NCBI GenBank assembly: GCA_049699975.1
Contig: JBNAWB010000140.1
Location: 1 to 9,448 of the forward strand
Direction of reading: 5' to 3'
DNA from: CAZAGD01 sp049699975
Lineage (GTDB): Bacteria; Desulfobacterota; SM23-61
DNA length: 9,448 nucleotides
The position numbers and the translations under genes were made by a program. Shown piece by piece: positions 1 through 6,572 of this stretch (position 1 is its first letter; each line of letters opens with the position of its first letter). Below the pieces are notes generated by a model that saw only the letters and a list, made by a program, of their open reading frames with translations, was not told the origin of the DNA and did no database searches.

Positions 1-32
1 CTCCCGCCTGTCTCCTGCTGGTGAGAAAAATT

Positions 33-81
33 AAAACTGATCGACGGTCAGAAAGCAATCCTGAATAGCGATCAGTTTTTT
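33..81 (+). terminator. Terminator-like inverted repeat at left edge
   Basis: A perfect 11-bp inverted repeat, AAAACTGATCG (33-43) and CGATCAGTTTT (69-79), is followed without a break by T residues up to 81. The 25-nt loop contains a small inner TCAG/CTGA pairing. A stem ending in a T run is the form of an intrinsic terminator. Because the left arm begins with AAAA it could also work on the other strand for the outer membrane protein gene ending at 229, though that is about 150 bases away. It most likely closes a plus-strand gene lying left of the window. One reading frame is open from base 3 to a TAG at 65-67 and could be the tail of such a gene, but it is too short to identify. Confidence 0.5.
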
Positions 82-228
82 GGCAAGTAGGTTAGTATGG
101 CTCAGGCCTGAGGCAGGGGCAAGCGGGGGGAAATTTAAATCGGCTGGGCGAGCAGGAAATTCGCGGGATAAGGAGGCGGCGAGGGAGCATTAAGGGAAAT
201 CTTAAAAAGTGAAGTAAAGAGACTTGAA
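82..228. other. Intergenic stretch, no gene seen
   Basis: No open frame of useful length occurs on either strand and no tRNA-like cloverleaf is visible. The stretch is purine- and G-rich on the plus strand and contains one perfect 12-bp palindrome, CTCAGGCCTGAG (101-112), of unknown meaning. It lies just downstream of the minus-strand outer membrane protein gene, so it would be the 3' end of that transcript. Confidence 0.4.
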
Positions 229-1224
229 TTAAAAAGTATAACGGCCGGATAGATGGAAGACAACATCTGGTGAGGTCTTGACGATTAGATCTTCTCCAAC
301 GCCCAGATCCAGAGAAAATCGCTCGCTCAAGAAGATCGTCCCGCCCAGGACTATTTGGGCCGAAACGGCGTTTAACTCCCGGAGATCGCTTCCTTTATAA
401 AAAGAAGAATGCCCATTGATTTGGACCTTAAAAGATATTGGACGCCAAGGGCGCCAACCAATACCCGCACTTCCAAACCAAATGAAATGCTCTTGTTGAT
501 CTGGCAGAACATTTCCGGAAGTCATGAACATTATTCCCAAAGCTCCTAAAAAGGATATCTTTCCATATAGGGGGAAAAAATCTTGTTGGCCGTTGATCCA
601 TAAAGAAAAATCTAAACTCCCGCTGCCAAGCAACTCCTCGCTATTTCCCGTAGGTAATTTGAGACAAGCGTTTAGAGACAGGGCTGTTTTTTCTTTCTGT
701 TCATAAATCTGCCAGGCTCCGTATATTTTAATGTCTCCTATTCCGGAACTTGCGCCTGGCATTTTTAGCAGCTCTTGGCCATCTTTTTCGTAACGAATTA
801 GCAGGCGATTACGGGAAGCCTGATCTCTTCCTCCTTGAGGGAAGCCAAAAGAGGAATGATAATTAATAATAAAATCGTCCAGGAATCCTCCTCCCCAAGA
901 GATCAAGGGGATTTCCAAACCTACCTCTATTGCTTTTTGGAGACCATATTTCCCACCTATAGTGAAGCGAGCACTTTCGCCATCGAGGAGCAAGGTTTCT
1001 CGATTATTGGCATCAGCCACATAGTTGCTGGCATAGTCCAGAGTTAAGCGCAGATCCCCTTTTTTATGAGGCAGCAGCGAAGCAGAACCTAAAGAAGGGA
1101 GACCGTAAATTTGAATTAAGGGACTCTGATTTTGAGTAAAAAAGGGGCAAAGCGCATGGGCTAATGAAATTTGAGAAAGAATAAAAATAAGAAAAATTAA
1201 AAATAATGATTTACTTTTTATCAT
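229..1224 (-). CDS. DUF3187-like outer membrane beta-barrel protein
   Basis: A 331-residue protein when started at the ATG at 1224. The N-terminus is a clear signal peptide: a Lys-containing n-region (MIKSKS), a hydrophobic core of about 15 residues, and a likely signal peptidase I site after A-H-A at residue 24. The mature part has alternating polar and hydrophobic stretches rich in Gly and aromatics, as in a beta-barrel, and ends in ...GRYTF with the terminal Phe typical of proteins assembled by the BAM machinery. The segment NQSPLIQIYGLPSLGSA near the mature N-terminus and the later SSGIGDIKIYG resemble the DUF3187 family, whose function is unknown; this is recognition from memory. An in-frame GTG at 1242 would add six residues and lies inside the neighbouring repeat. 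ATG 1224 gives a cleaner signal peptide, although the GTG has a better-placed purine-rich site. No enzymatic motif is seen. Confidence 0.75.
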   Translation of the reverse strand: MIKSKSLFLIFLIFILSQISLAHALCPFFTQNQSPLIQIYGLPSLGSASLLPHKKGDLRLTLDYASNYVADANNRETLLLDGESARFTIGGKYGLQKAIEVGLEIPLISWGGGFLDDFIINYHSSFGFPQGGRDQASRNRLLIRYEKDGQELLKMPGASSGIGDIKIYGAWQIYEQKEKTALSLNACLKLPTGNSEELLGSGSLDFSLWINGQQDFFPLYGKISFLGALGIMFMTSGNVLPDQQEHFIWFGSAGIGWRPWRPISFKVQINGHSSFYKGSDLRELNAVSAQIVLGGTIFLSERFSLDLGVGEDLIVKTSPDVVFHLSGRYTF

Positions 1225-1238
1225 TCTCGTCCATCGTG

Positions 1239-1344
1239 TCACCCTCCCCTCTCCCCAGGCGTGGGGAGAGGGTTAGGTCGGAATCGACTCGTACCGAGGT
1301 GAGGGGTTAAGAATAGCAGATGTCATTTATTTAATGCGCTCATT
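1239..1344. repeat. 106-bp intergenic repeat, copy A
   Basis: These 106 bases are identical to 7635-7740. The repeat contains a 10-bp hairpin, CCCTCTCCCC with GGGGAGAGGG around a 6-nt loop AGGCGT. A second small hairpin follows (TCGG...CCGA), then an outer closing arm GGTGAGGGG (1298-1306), and then an AT-rich tail ending in GCGCTCATT. In this copy the left outer arm is cut: only TCACC remains where copy C has CCCCTCACC. The left end stops 15 bases short of the ATG of the outer membrane protein gene. GA/CT-rich hairpins of this kind are common intergenic repeats in many bacterial genomes. Confidence 0.85.
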
Positions 1345-1465
1345 TAAGTATATTTAGAGCAACCCTTGGGGATTGCCCATTCAGGCAAATAAACCCTTAG
1401 ATGCAAAAAAGCTAAAAATAGATTATATTAAGAAGAATTAATTTTCCAGAAAAAAGAGGGCAAAA

Positions 1466-2026
1466 ATGGAAGAAGGGATTGTAATCTCGGTAATTGGTCG
1501 AGATCGACCGGGTATAGTCGCTAATGTCTCGCGGGTTCTTTATTTAAATAACTGCAATATTGGCGAATTAACCCAGACGGCAATTAAAGGCCAATTTGCC
1601 ATGATCTTAATTGCTACTCCTCTACAGAAAGAAATGATTTCAGACCTTAAGGAGGATTTACAAAATTTGGCCGCAGATTTAGATTTGAACATTAATTTGC
1701 GCATTTTAAAAAAAACTGAATTAACCCCATTTCCCTGCGCCGAAACAGAACCATTTGTGCTCACCGTAAGAGGTGAGGATAAACCCGGGTTAGTATATGG
1801 AATAACAGAAGTCTTGGCCGAGCATGGCATTAATATAACTAACTTAGATGCCCAAACGGCCCAGATCGGAGATAAAGTGGAATATCTTCAATTTTACGAA
1901 GTGGATATTCCCCAAAATCTGGACTATAGGATGATCCAAGAGAAATTGCGGCGGCGAGGAGAAGAAATGGGAGTGGCAGTAGACTTGCAGCATAAAAATA
2001 TTTTCCAAGCTATTAATAGGATATAA
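1466..2026 (+). CDS. Double ACT domain protein (GcvR-like regulator)
   Basis: A 186-residue cytoplasmic protein made of two ACT domains in tandem. The first spans about residues 4-75 with the ligand-loop signature G-R-D-R-P-G at 11-16. The second spans about 96-172 with G-E-D-K-P-G at 103-108. ACT domains bind amino acids or similar small molecules. The two-ACT layout without an enzyme domain is that of the glycine cleavage repressor GcvR (COG2716), but ligand and target cannot be read here. The ATG follows a GAGGG site at a suitable distance. The UPF0210 gene starts 15 bases after the stop, so the two are almost certainly co-transcribed. ACT/UPF0210 pairing is widespread, usually with a single-ACT UPF0237 protein of about 90 residues, so the double form is a variation. 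A weak promoter-like TATATT lies at 1424-1429, and a TTGCC/GGCAA inverted repeat at 1373-1388 could be an operator. Confidence 0.85.
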   Translation: MEEGIVISVIGRDRPGIVANVSRVLYLNNCNIGELTQTAIKGQFAMILIATPLQKEMISDLKEDLQNLAADLDLNINLRILKKTELTPFPCAETEPFVLTVRGEDKPGLVYGITEVLAEHGINITNLDAQTAQIGDKVEYLQFYEVDIPQNLDYRMIQEKLRRRGEEMGVAVDLQHKNIFQAINRI

Positions 2027-2041
2027 GGCGAAAGGAGAAAA

Positions 2042-3415
2042 ATGTTTAGTTCCGAAGAGATTATTCGTACTTTGGAGATGCTCAAAAATGAAAATCTCGA
2101 TGTGCGCACGGTGACTTTGGGTATTAGTCTGCGCGATTGTGTTAGTGCCAACGTAGACGACCTTTGCCAAAAGATCCAGAAAAAAATCAAGAGTTATGCT
2201 CAAGAACTTGTACCCACCTGTGACCAAATTGCCAAGAAGTATGGGATTCCCATTGTCAATAAGCGCTTAGCGGTTACGCCTATTGCCGCGGTGGCGGAGA
2301 GTTTATCAGAAAAAGAATATGTAAATGTGGCGCAGACATTGGATAGAGTGGCGGGGGAAGTTGGCGTGAATTTTATCGGTGGCTATTCGGCTTTGGTGCA
2401 AAAAGGCTTTACCAAAGGGGATAGGTTTTTAATAAACACTATCCCGGAAGTTTTGGCTTCTACCGAGAGGGTATGCGCTTCAGTGAATGTGGCTTCCACC
2501 AGGGCTGGAATCAATATGGATGCAGTATTACTTATGGGCCAGGCCATTAAAGAAACTTCCCTGCGCACCGCTGACCGGGATGGGTTCGGCTGCGCCAAAT
2601 TAGTAGTCTTTGCCAACATGCCGGAAGATAATCCTTTTATGGCCGGTGCTTATTTAGGGTATGGCGAACCGGAGTGCGTAATCAATGTTGGGGTCAGTGG
2701 CCCGGGCGTGGTTAAAAAAGAGTTGGAAAGGGCTTTACAGTCCCAGAAAAAGCTGACCCTGGGCGATCTTTCCGAGATCATCAAAAAGACAAGTTTTCGG
2801 GTGACTAGAGTGGGTGAACTTATTGCGCGGGAGGTGGCCCAAGCTTTAAAAGTGGAGTTCGGGATTGTTGATCTTTCCTTGGCCCCTTCGCCCACGGTGG
2901 GTGATAGTGTGGGCGAAATACTCCAGTGCCTGGGATTAACTTCAATTGGGGTGCCTGGCTCTACAGCGGCTCTGGCTTTGTTAAATGATGCGGTAAAGAA
3001 AGGAGGAGCCTTTGCTTCTTCTTCCGTAGGTGGTCTCTCCGGGGCTTTTATCCCGGTAAGTGAAGACTTAAACCTTTCCCAAGCAGTAAAGCAAGGTTAT
3101 CTAACTTTGGAAAAATTAGAAGCTCTGACGGCGGTCTGTTCTGTGGGCTTAGATATGATCGCCATTCCTGGGAAAGTGGATGCCGAAACAATAGCTGCCA
3201 TTTTGGCCGATGAGATGGCCATCGGCGTAATGAATCATAAGACCACGGCCGTGCGCGTGATTCCAGTTCCAGGAAAGGATGTAGGGGACAAGGCTATCTT
3301 CGGCGGACTCTTTGGGGAGGCCTATATAATTGATGTACCTCACGCCAATTGTTCATCCCCTTTTGTGCGGTATGGCGGAAGAATCCCTGCCCCCATAACG
3401 AGCATTAAAAATTGA
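2042..3415 (+). CDS. UPF0210 / DUF711 family protein
   Basis: A 457-residue protein matching the UPF0210 (DUF711, sometimes called 'PFL-like') family in length and in conserved segments: NMPEDNPFMAGAYLGYGEPE, INVGVSGPGVV, LAPSPTVGDSVGEIL, GVPGSTAAL, GLDMIAIPGK and the C-terminal NHKTTAVRVIPVPGK with a Gly-rich FGGLFGEA. The fold is related to glycyl-radical enzymes, but no activity is established for the family. I see no signal peptide or membrane segment, so it is cytoplasmic. The start has a good AGGAG site 4 bases upstream and sits 15 bases behind the ACT gene, so an amino-acid-sensing partner probably controls or accompanies it. The reading frame is intact and of normal family length. The stop is only 7 bases from the stop of the convergent M20 gene. 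Confidence 0.88.
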   Translation: MFSSEEIIRTLEMLKNENLDVRTVTLGISLRDCVSANVDDLCQKIQKKIKSYAQELVPTCDQIAKKYGIPIVNKRLAVTPIAAVAESLSEKEYVNVAQTLDRVAGEVGVNFIGGYSALVQKGFTKGDRFLINTIPEVLASTERVCASVNVASTRAGINMDAVLLMGQAIKETSLRTADRDGFGCAKLVVFANMPEDNPFMAGAYLGYGEPECVINVGVSGPGVVKKELERALQSQKKLTLGDLSEIIKKTSFRVTRVGELIAREVAQALKVEFGIVDLSLAPSPTVGDSVGEILQCLGLTSIGVPGSTAALALLNDAVKKGGAFASSSVGGLSGAFIPVSEDLNLSQAVKQGYLTLEKLEALTAVCSVGLDMIAIPGKVDAETIAAILADEMAIGVMNHKTTAVRVIPVPGKDVGDKAIFGGLFGEAYIIDVPHANCSSPFVRYGGRIPAPITSIKN

Positions 3416-3422
3416 AAAAATT

Positions 3423-4607
3423 TTAAGCAGCGATTTTTAATTCCAGAAATTCGTCAATGATGCGGACAAATACCTCCACCCCAAAGGGCAAGACATCTTC
3501 ATCAATGTTAAAATTGGCGTTATGAAAAGTTTGGACGATCCCTTTTTTTTCATTGCGGCAGCCCAAGCGGAAAAAGGCCCCTGGCACTTTCTGCAAATAA
3601 TAAGCAAAATCCTCCCCGCCCATAGAAGGTTTGACATAAATCACGTTCTCCTGGCCAATAGCCCGGGCACAAACCGCAGCCACTAAGCGAGACATCGCTG
3701 GGTCGTTAATCAAGGCCGGGTATCCATAGTTAAAAGTGAATTGGTAATCAATGCCAAAGGAGCGGGCGATACCCTGGACTTCTTCTTCTAATCTATTCTT
3801 TAAAATTTCGCGCACCTGGGGAGTTAGGGAACGAACAGTGCCGATAAGTTCCACTTCATCAGGGATTATGTTGAAAGCCGTGCCCCCGTTTATTTTCCCT
3901 ATAGTTATGACGGCGCTCTCCAGAGGAGGGACATTGCGACTGACAATGGAATGAATCTGGGTGATCATATGGCCGGCCGCTAAGATAGGATCTTTGCAAA
4001 GATGAGGATAAGCTCCATGTCCACCTTTGCCGAGGAGTTTAATAATAAAACGATCAGTGGCTGCCAAACCTTCCCGCTCATGAATACCCACTTGGCCGAT
4101 GGATAAGTCCGGATAGACATGGGCGCCGAAGATGGCCTCCACCTTAGGATCTTCTAATACTCCTGCTTCGGTCATTAATTTACCGCCGCCGCCTCCTTCT
4201 TCAGCGGGCTGAAAAATCCATTTGATGTTTCCCTTAATTTGGTCGCGCAAGGAAGAAAAGAAACGAGCAACGCCCAGTAGAATTGTGGTGTGCGCATCAT
4301 GACCACAGGCGTGCATCTTTCCTTTTATTTGCGAGCGATAAGGAACCTCATTTGCTTCTTCTATAGGCAGAGCATCCATATCTGCCCGGATAGCTACCGT
4401 TTTTCCCGGTTGGGCTCCGCGGAGGAGACCGACTACCCCGGTTTTTGCTATACCCGTTTTTACTTCCAATCCGAATTTTTCCAGCCATTGAGCCACCAAT
4501 TTGGAAGTTTCTACTTCTTCGAATCCCAATTCAGGATGCATATGAATTGTACGGCGGATTTCCACCAACCAATCTTTCATTTCGGCAATTTTAGTTTTAA
4601 GATCCAT
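3423..4607 (-). CDS. M20D-family metallo-amidohydrolase
   Basis: A 394-residue zinc or manganese dependent hydrolase of the M20 peptidase family, subfamily of hippurate hydrolases, N-acyl-amino acid amidohydrolases and IAA-amino acid hydrolases. These cleave an acyl or carbamoyl group from an amino acid or related compound in the cytoplasm. The motifs are in order: RADMDALP (74-81, Asp76/Asp78), HACGHDAHT with metal ligands Cys101 and His103, QPAEEGGGG with catalytic Glu136/Glu137, GAHVYP with His163, the dimerisation-domain GGHGAYPH around 195-202, PSMGGEDFAYY at 327-337, and His362 in TFHNANF. All expected ligands are present, so it should be active. No signal peptide. AGGAG lies 8 bases before the ATG, and a consensus-like promoter lies upstream. 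The exact substrate cannot be deduced, and neighbours give no pathway. Confidence 0.92.
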   Translation of the reverse strand: MDLKTKIAEMKDWLVEIRRTIHMHPELGFEEVETSKLVAQWLEKFGLEVKTGIAKTGVVGLLRGAQPGKTVAIRADMDALPIEEANEVPYRSQIKGKMHACGHDAHTTILLGVARFFSSLRDQIKGNIKWIFQPAEEGGGGGKLMTEAGVLEDPKVEAIFGAHVYPDLSIGQVGIHEREGLAATDRFIIKLLGKGGHGAYPHLCKDPILAAGHMITQIHSIVSRNVPPLESAVITIGKINGGTAFNIIPDEVELIGTVRSLTPQVREILKNRLEEEVQGIARSFGIDYQFTFNYGYPALINDPAMSRLVAAVCARAIGQENVIYVKPSMGGEDFAYYLQKVPGAFFRLGCRNEKKGIVQTFHNANFNIDEDVLPFGVEVFVRIIDEFLELKIAA

Positions 4608-4660
4608 TTTTAAAAGCTCCTTTCGATTTTTTCTACTTAGTTAATAGAATCACTTTCCCC

Positions 4661-4689
4661 TTTATACCAAAAAGTCCACCTTTAGCCAA
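4661..4689 (-). promoter_or_regulatory. Sigma-70-like promoter for the M20 gene
   Basis: On the minus strand a -35 box TTGGCT (4684-4689) and a -10 box TATAAA (4661-4666) are separated by exactly 17 bases. Transcription would start near 4654, giving a leader of about 46 bases before the ATG at 4607. The hairpin repeat 4701-4747 lies immediately upstream of the -35 box. Confidence 0.55.
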
Positions 4690-4700
4690 TACTTACGTAA

Positions 4701-4747
4701 CCCCTCACCCTTCCCTCTCCCCAGCGGGGAGCGGGAAGGGTGAGGGG
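4701..4747. repeat. 47-bp GA/CT-rich hairpin repeat, copy B
   Basis: Perfect 15-bp outer arms CCCCTCACCCTTCCC (4701-4715) and GGGAAGGGTGAGGGG (4733-4747) enclose an inner CTCCCC/GGGGAG stem (4717-4722 and 4726-4731) with a 3-nt loop AGC. Together they form a 22-bp hairpin with one mismatch. The outer CCCCTCACC and the TCTCCCC core are shared with copies A and C. The side hairpin and the AT-rich tail of those copies are absent, so this is a simpler member of the same family. It lies between the divergent M20 and cupin genes and is not followed by a T run, so it is not an obvious terminator. Confidence 0.8.
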
Positions 4748-4832
4748 TCATTTAAAAATCCGATTTTAATCCCATCTTTCAGTGACGGATTACATATGTA
4801 CATTCTTATTTCTATTATGGTGAATGAATTTT

Positions 4833-4862
4833 TGCTAAAATGAAATCTGATTACCAATCAGA
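4833..4862 (+). promoter_or_regulatory. Candidate extended -10 and operator before cupin
   Basis: TGC-TAAAAT (4833-4841) resembles an extended -10 element, though no good -35 box precedes it. Just downstream is a perfect 7-bp inverted repeat, TCTGATT-acc-AATCAGA (4846-4862), ending immediately before the GGAAG ribosome binding site. Its position between a possible transcription start and the start codon suits a repressor site or a small hairpin affecting translation. Both readings are inference from the pattern alone. Confidence 0.35.
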
Positions 4863-4874
4863 AAGGAAGATATT

Positions 4875-5222
4875 ATGGAAAGAAATTTTAAGATTCTGCA
4901 TTTAGATGAGCAGCCCTGGGAGCCCTTTGGCGGACAAACTAAAGATATCTTCCGCAAGAGCCTCTCCCTGACTCAATTTCCCTCGGGCTTTAAAGCTTCT
5001 TTAACTTTAGCTAAACCAGGCGGCGAATTCCCGGAACATATTGATCCATATAGCCATATCTTCTACATCTTGGAAGGAGAAGGAGAAGCAGTGGTGGCGG
5101 GGGAAAAATATTCTTTTAAAAAAGGGGATGCATTCACCGTTATGGCCGGGGAAAGCCATGGCTATCGAAATAACCGGCAGAAAGATTTATTATTAATTAC
5201 TCTGAATATTTTCGAAAAATAA
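4875..5222 (+). CDS. Single-domain cupin protein
   Basis: A 115-residue small beta-barrel of the cupin_2 type. Motif 1 is present as PGGEFPEH...H...YILEGEG with metal ligands His55, His61 and Glu67, though the spacing between the two histidines is wider than the usual HxH. Motif 2 is KKGDAFTVMAGESHGYRN with His95. These four residues would bind one divalent metal ion. Single cupins of this size serve as sugar-phosphate isomerases, dioxygenases or ligand-binding proteins, and nothing here selects among them. The ATG is preceded by AAGGAAG at good spacing. Notably, the frame continues open after the TAA stop into the DUF6599-like remnant. Confidence 0.85.
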   Translation: MERNFKILHLDEQPWEPFGGQTKDIFRKSLSLTQFPSGFKASLTLAKPGGEFPEHIDPYSHIFYILEGEGEAVVAGEKYSFKKGDAFTVMAGESHGYRNNRQKDLLLITLNIFEK

Positions 5223-5591
5223 CTTGCGCCCATTATTCCCTCTCTTTTCCCAGCCCAAGGGAAAAAAGCGCATTCCGAAACTTTTATTTTTAAGAACTTC
5301 TTAGGCTATGCCTTCTTCCACTCGGCATTTATGGCGGATGATGAGTTTTCCGGCAAGAAATTTAAAATTTTTGCTATGCAAGGGAGAGATAAAAAAGACT
5401 GCCAGGAGATGATGCCCAAATACTTGCAAAAATTAGAAGTTTCCCAAGAACTAAAAGAAGGACTTTATCGCCTGTTAGACCCTTATCATGGGGAAATAGA
5501 ATTTTTTTGGCAAGAGAATTTAATTTGGGGTATTTTAAATCTCCATGACCAGAATCTACGCGCGTATTATTGGAAATTAATTGGTAATTAA
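5223..5591 (+). pseudogene. Start-less remnant of a DUF6599-like protein
   Basis: The frame is open from the cupin stop (TAA, 5220-5222) to a TAA at 5589-5591. The first ATG is at 5331, with no Shine-Dalgarno sequence before it, which would give only 86 residues. Yet the translated sequence upstream of that ATG also looks like real protein: GKKAHSETFIFKNFLGYAFF leads directly into MADDEFSGKKFKIFAMQGRD. The later DPYHGEIEFFW and LIWGILNLHDQNLRAYYWK are reminiscent of the C-terminal part of DUF6599 proteins, recalled from memory and not checked. Those are normally around twice this length with an N-terminal part missing here. I read it as a gene that has lost its 5' half. Alternatives are a short functional protein from 5331, or readthrough from the cupin, with which it shares the frame. 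Confidence 0.5.
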
Positions 5592-5604
5592 TAGAGTCAT
5601 TTAT

Positions 5605-5616
5605 ACTTCGTAAGTG
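5605..5616. repeat. 12-bp palindromic motif, left of hydrolase gene
   Basis: ACTTCGTAAGTG, with ACTT/AAGT arms around CGT, occurs here and again at 6579-6590, one on each side of the alpha/beta hydrolase gene. A related ACTTACGTAA is found at 4691-4700 beside repeat copy B. Origin and function are unknown. Confidence 0.45.
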
Positions 5617-5642
5617 TTAAAATCCCATAGGGAAATATTTTT

Positions 5643-6536
5643 ATGCCTAAGGCAATGGCCAATGGAATTCAGATTGAATATGAGACCTTTGGGGAACCTT
5701 CATCGCCGGCCTTATTGCTGATCGCGGGATTAGGCGGGCAGATGATTGGGTGGGATGAGGAGCTCTGTAAAGAATGGGCGAGAAGGGGCCTTTATGTAAT
5801 CCGTTTTGACAACCGAGATGTGGGCTTATCTACAAAAATAGAAGAAGCAGGCCTTCCCGACATAAAAGCAGCCCTGGCGGCCAGAGAGAAGGGAGAAAAA
5901 GTGAACGCCCCTTATACTCTCGATGACATGGCCGACGATGCCGTCGGGCTTTTAGATGCACTCAAAATAGATAAAGCCCACCTTTGCGGTATTTCCATGG
6001 GTGGGGCTATTGCCCAGACAATAGCGTACAGACATCCTTCGCGCGTGCGGAGCATGACTCAGGTTTATGCGACTACGGGCAATCCGCAGCTTCCGCAGCC
6101 TAAACCCGAGATCTTAAACCTCCTGCTAACCCCTCCGCCGCCCGAGCGTGAGGATTATGTGAATTATATGCTGAAGTTATACCGAACGATCGCCGGTCCC
6201 GGCTTTCCCTTCGATGAAGATTGGCACAGGAATTTGGCGTACCGCAGCTATGATCGGGCATATTATGCTCCGGGAAAGGCTCGTCAATTTATGGCGGTCC
6301 TGGCCCATGGAAACCGGAAACCTTTTCTCGCTTCCATAACCGCCCCGACCCTGGTGATCCACGGCGCAGATGATCCGCTGGTACCGGTATGGGGAGGGAT
6401 AGATAGCGCGGAGGCGATACCTGGTGCGGAGCTGATGATTATTGAAGGCATGGGGCACGATATGCCCCATAGGAGCGCGTGGCCGCGCATCCTTGAGGCG
6501 GTAGTTGCCCACATTCGCAAAGCGGAGGGACTGTAA
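5643..6536 (+). CDS. Alpha/beta hydrolase
   Basis: A 297-residue alpha/beta-hydrolase fold protein with an intact catalytic triad: nucleophile Ser118 in the elbow G-I-S-M-G, acid Asp244 in HGADDPLVP, and His272 in GMGHD. The oxyanion-hole strand LLLIAGLGGQMIGWD is at 25-38, and FDNRDVGLS at 55-63 is typical of the group annotated as aclacinomycin methylesterase (RdmC)-like or general esterases. A cap region lies between about 145 and 225. No signal peptide, so probably cytoplasmic. The substrate is unknown. The start is the first ATG, with a weak AGGGA rather far upstream; an ATG at codon 5 is the alternative. By eye the gene is more GC-rich than its neighbours and is bracketed by the motif ACTTCGTAAGTG, which hints at separate acquisition. 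Confidence 0.88.
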   Translation: MPKAMANGIQIEYETFGEPSSPALLLIAGLGGQMIGWDEELCKEWARRGLYVIRFDNRDVGLSTKIEEAGLPDIKAALAAREKGEKVNAPYTLDDMADDAVGLLDALKIDKAHLCGISMGGAIAQTIAYRHPSRVRSMTQVYATTGNPQLPQPKPEILNLLLTPPPPEREDYVNYMLKLYRTIAGPGFPFDEDWHRNLAYRSYDRAYYAPGKARQFMAVLAHGNRKPFLASITAPTLVIHGADDPLVPVWGGIDSAEAIPGAELMIIEGMGHDMPHRSAWPRILEAVVAHIRKAEGL

Positions 6537-6572
6537 TCTGTCTCGAGATTTAGCCTTTTAGGGGATATTGCC

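Noticed and set aside
1..228. Possible structured RNA (tRNA, SRP RNA) at the left edge
   Set aside because: No cloverleaf or SRP core motif could be found; the inverted repeat is better explained as a terminator.
524..1047. Plus-strand frames of 60 and 70 codons across the outer membrane protein gene
   Set aside because: They are antisense shadows with no protein-like composition, and the minus-strand gene has a signal peptide and barrel features.
3407..3424. A/T-only inverted repeat between the convergent UPF0210 and M20 stops, considered as a bidirectional terminator
   Set aside because: AAAATT/AATTTT has only A-T pairs and overlaps both stop codons, so it would be too weak for a convincing terminator.
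4290..4613. Plus-strand 107-codon frame over the start of the M20 gene
   Set aside because: It is antisense to the conserved metal-binding motifs of M20 and has no recognisable features.
5245..5265. TTTTCCC/GGGAAAA inverted repeat after the cupin, considered as a terminator
   Set aside because: No T run follows, and it lies within the protein-like DUF6599 remnant frame.
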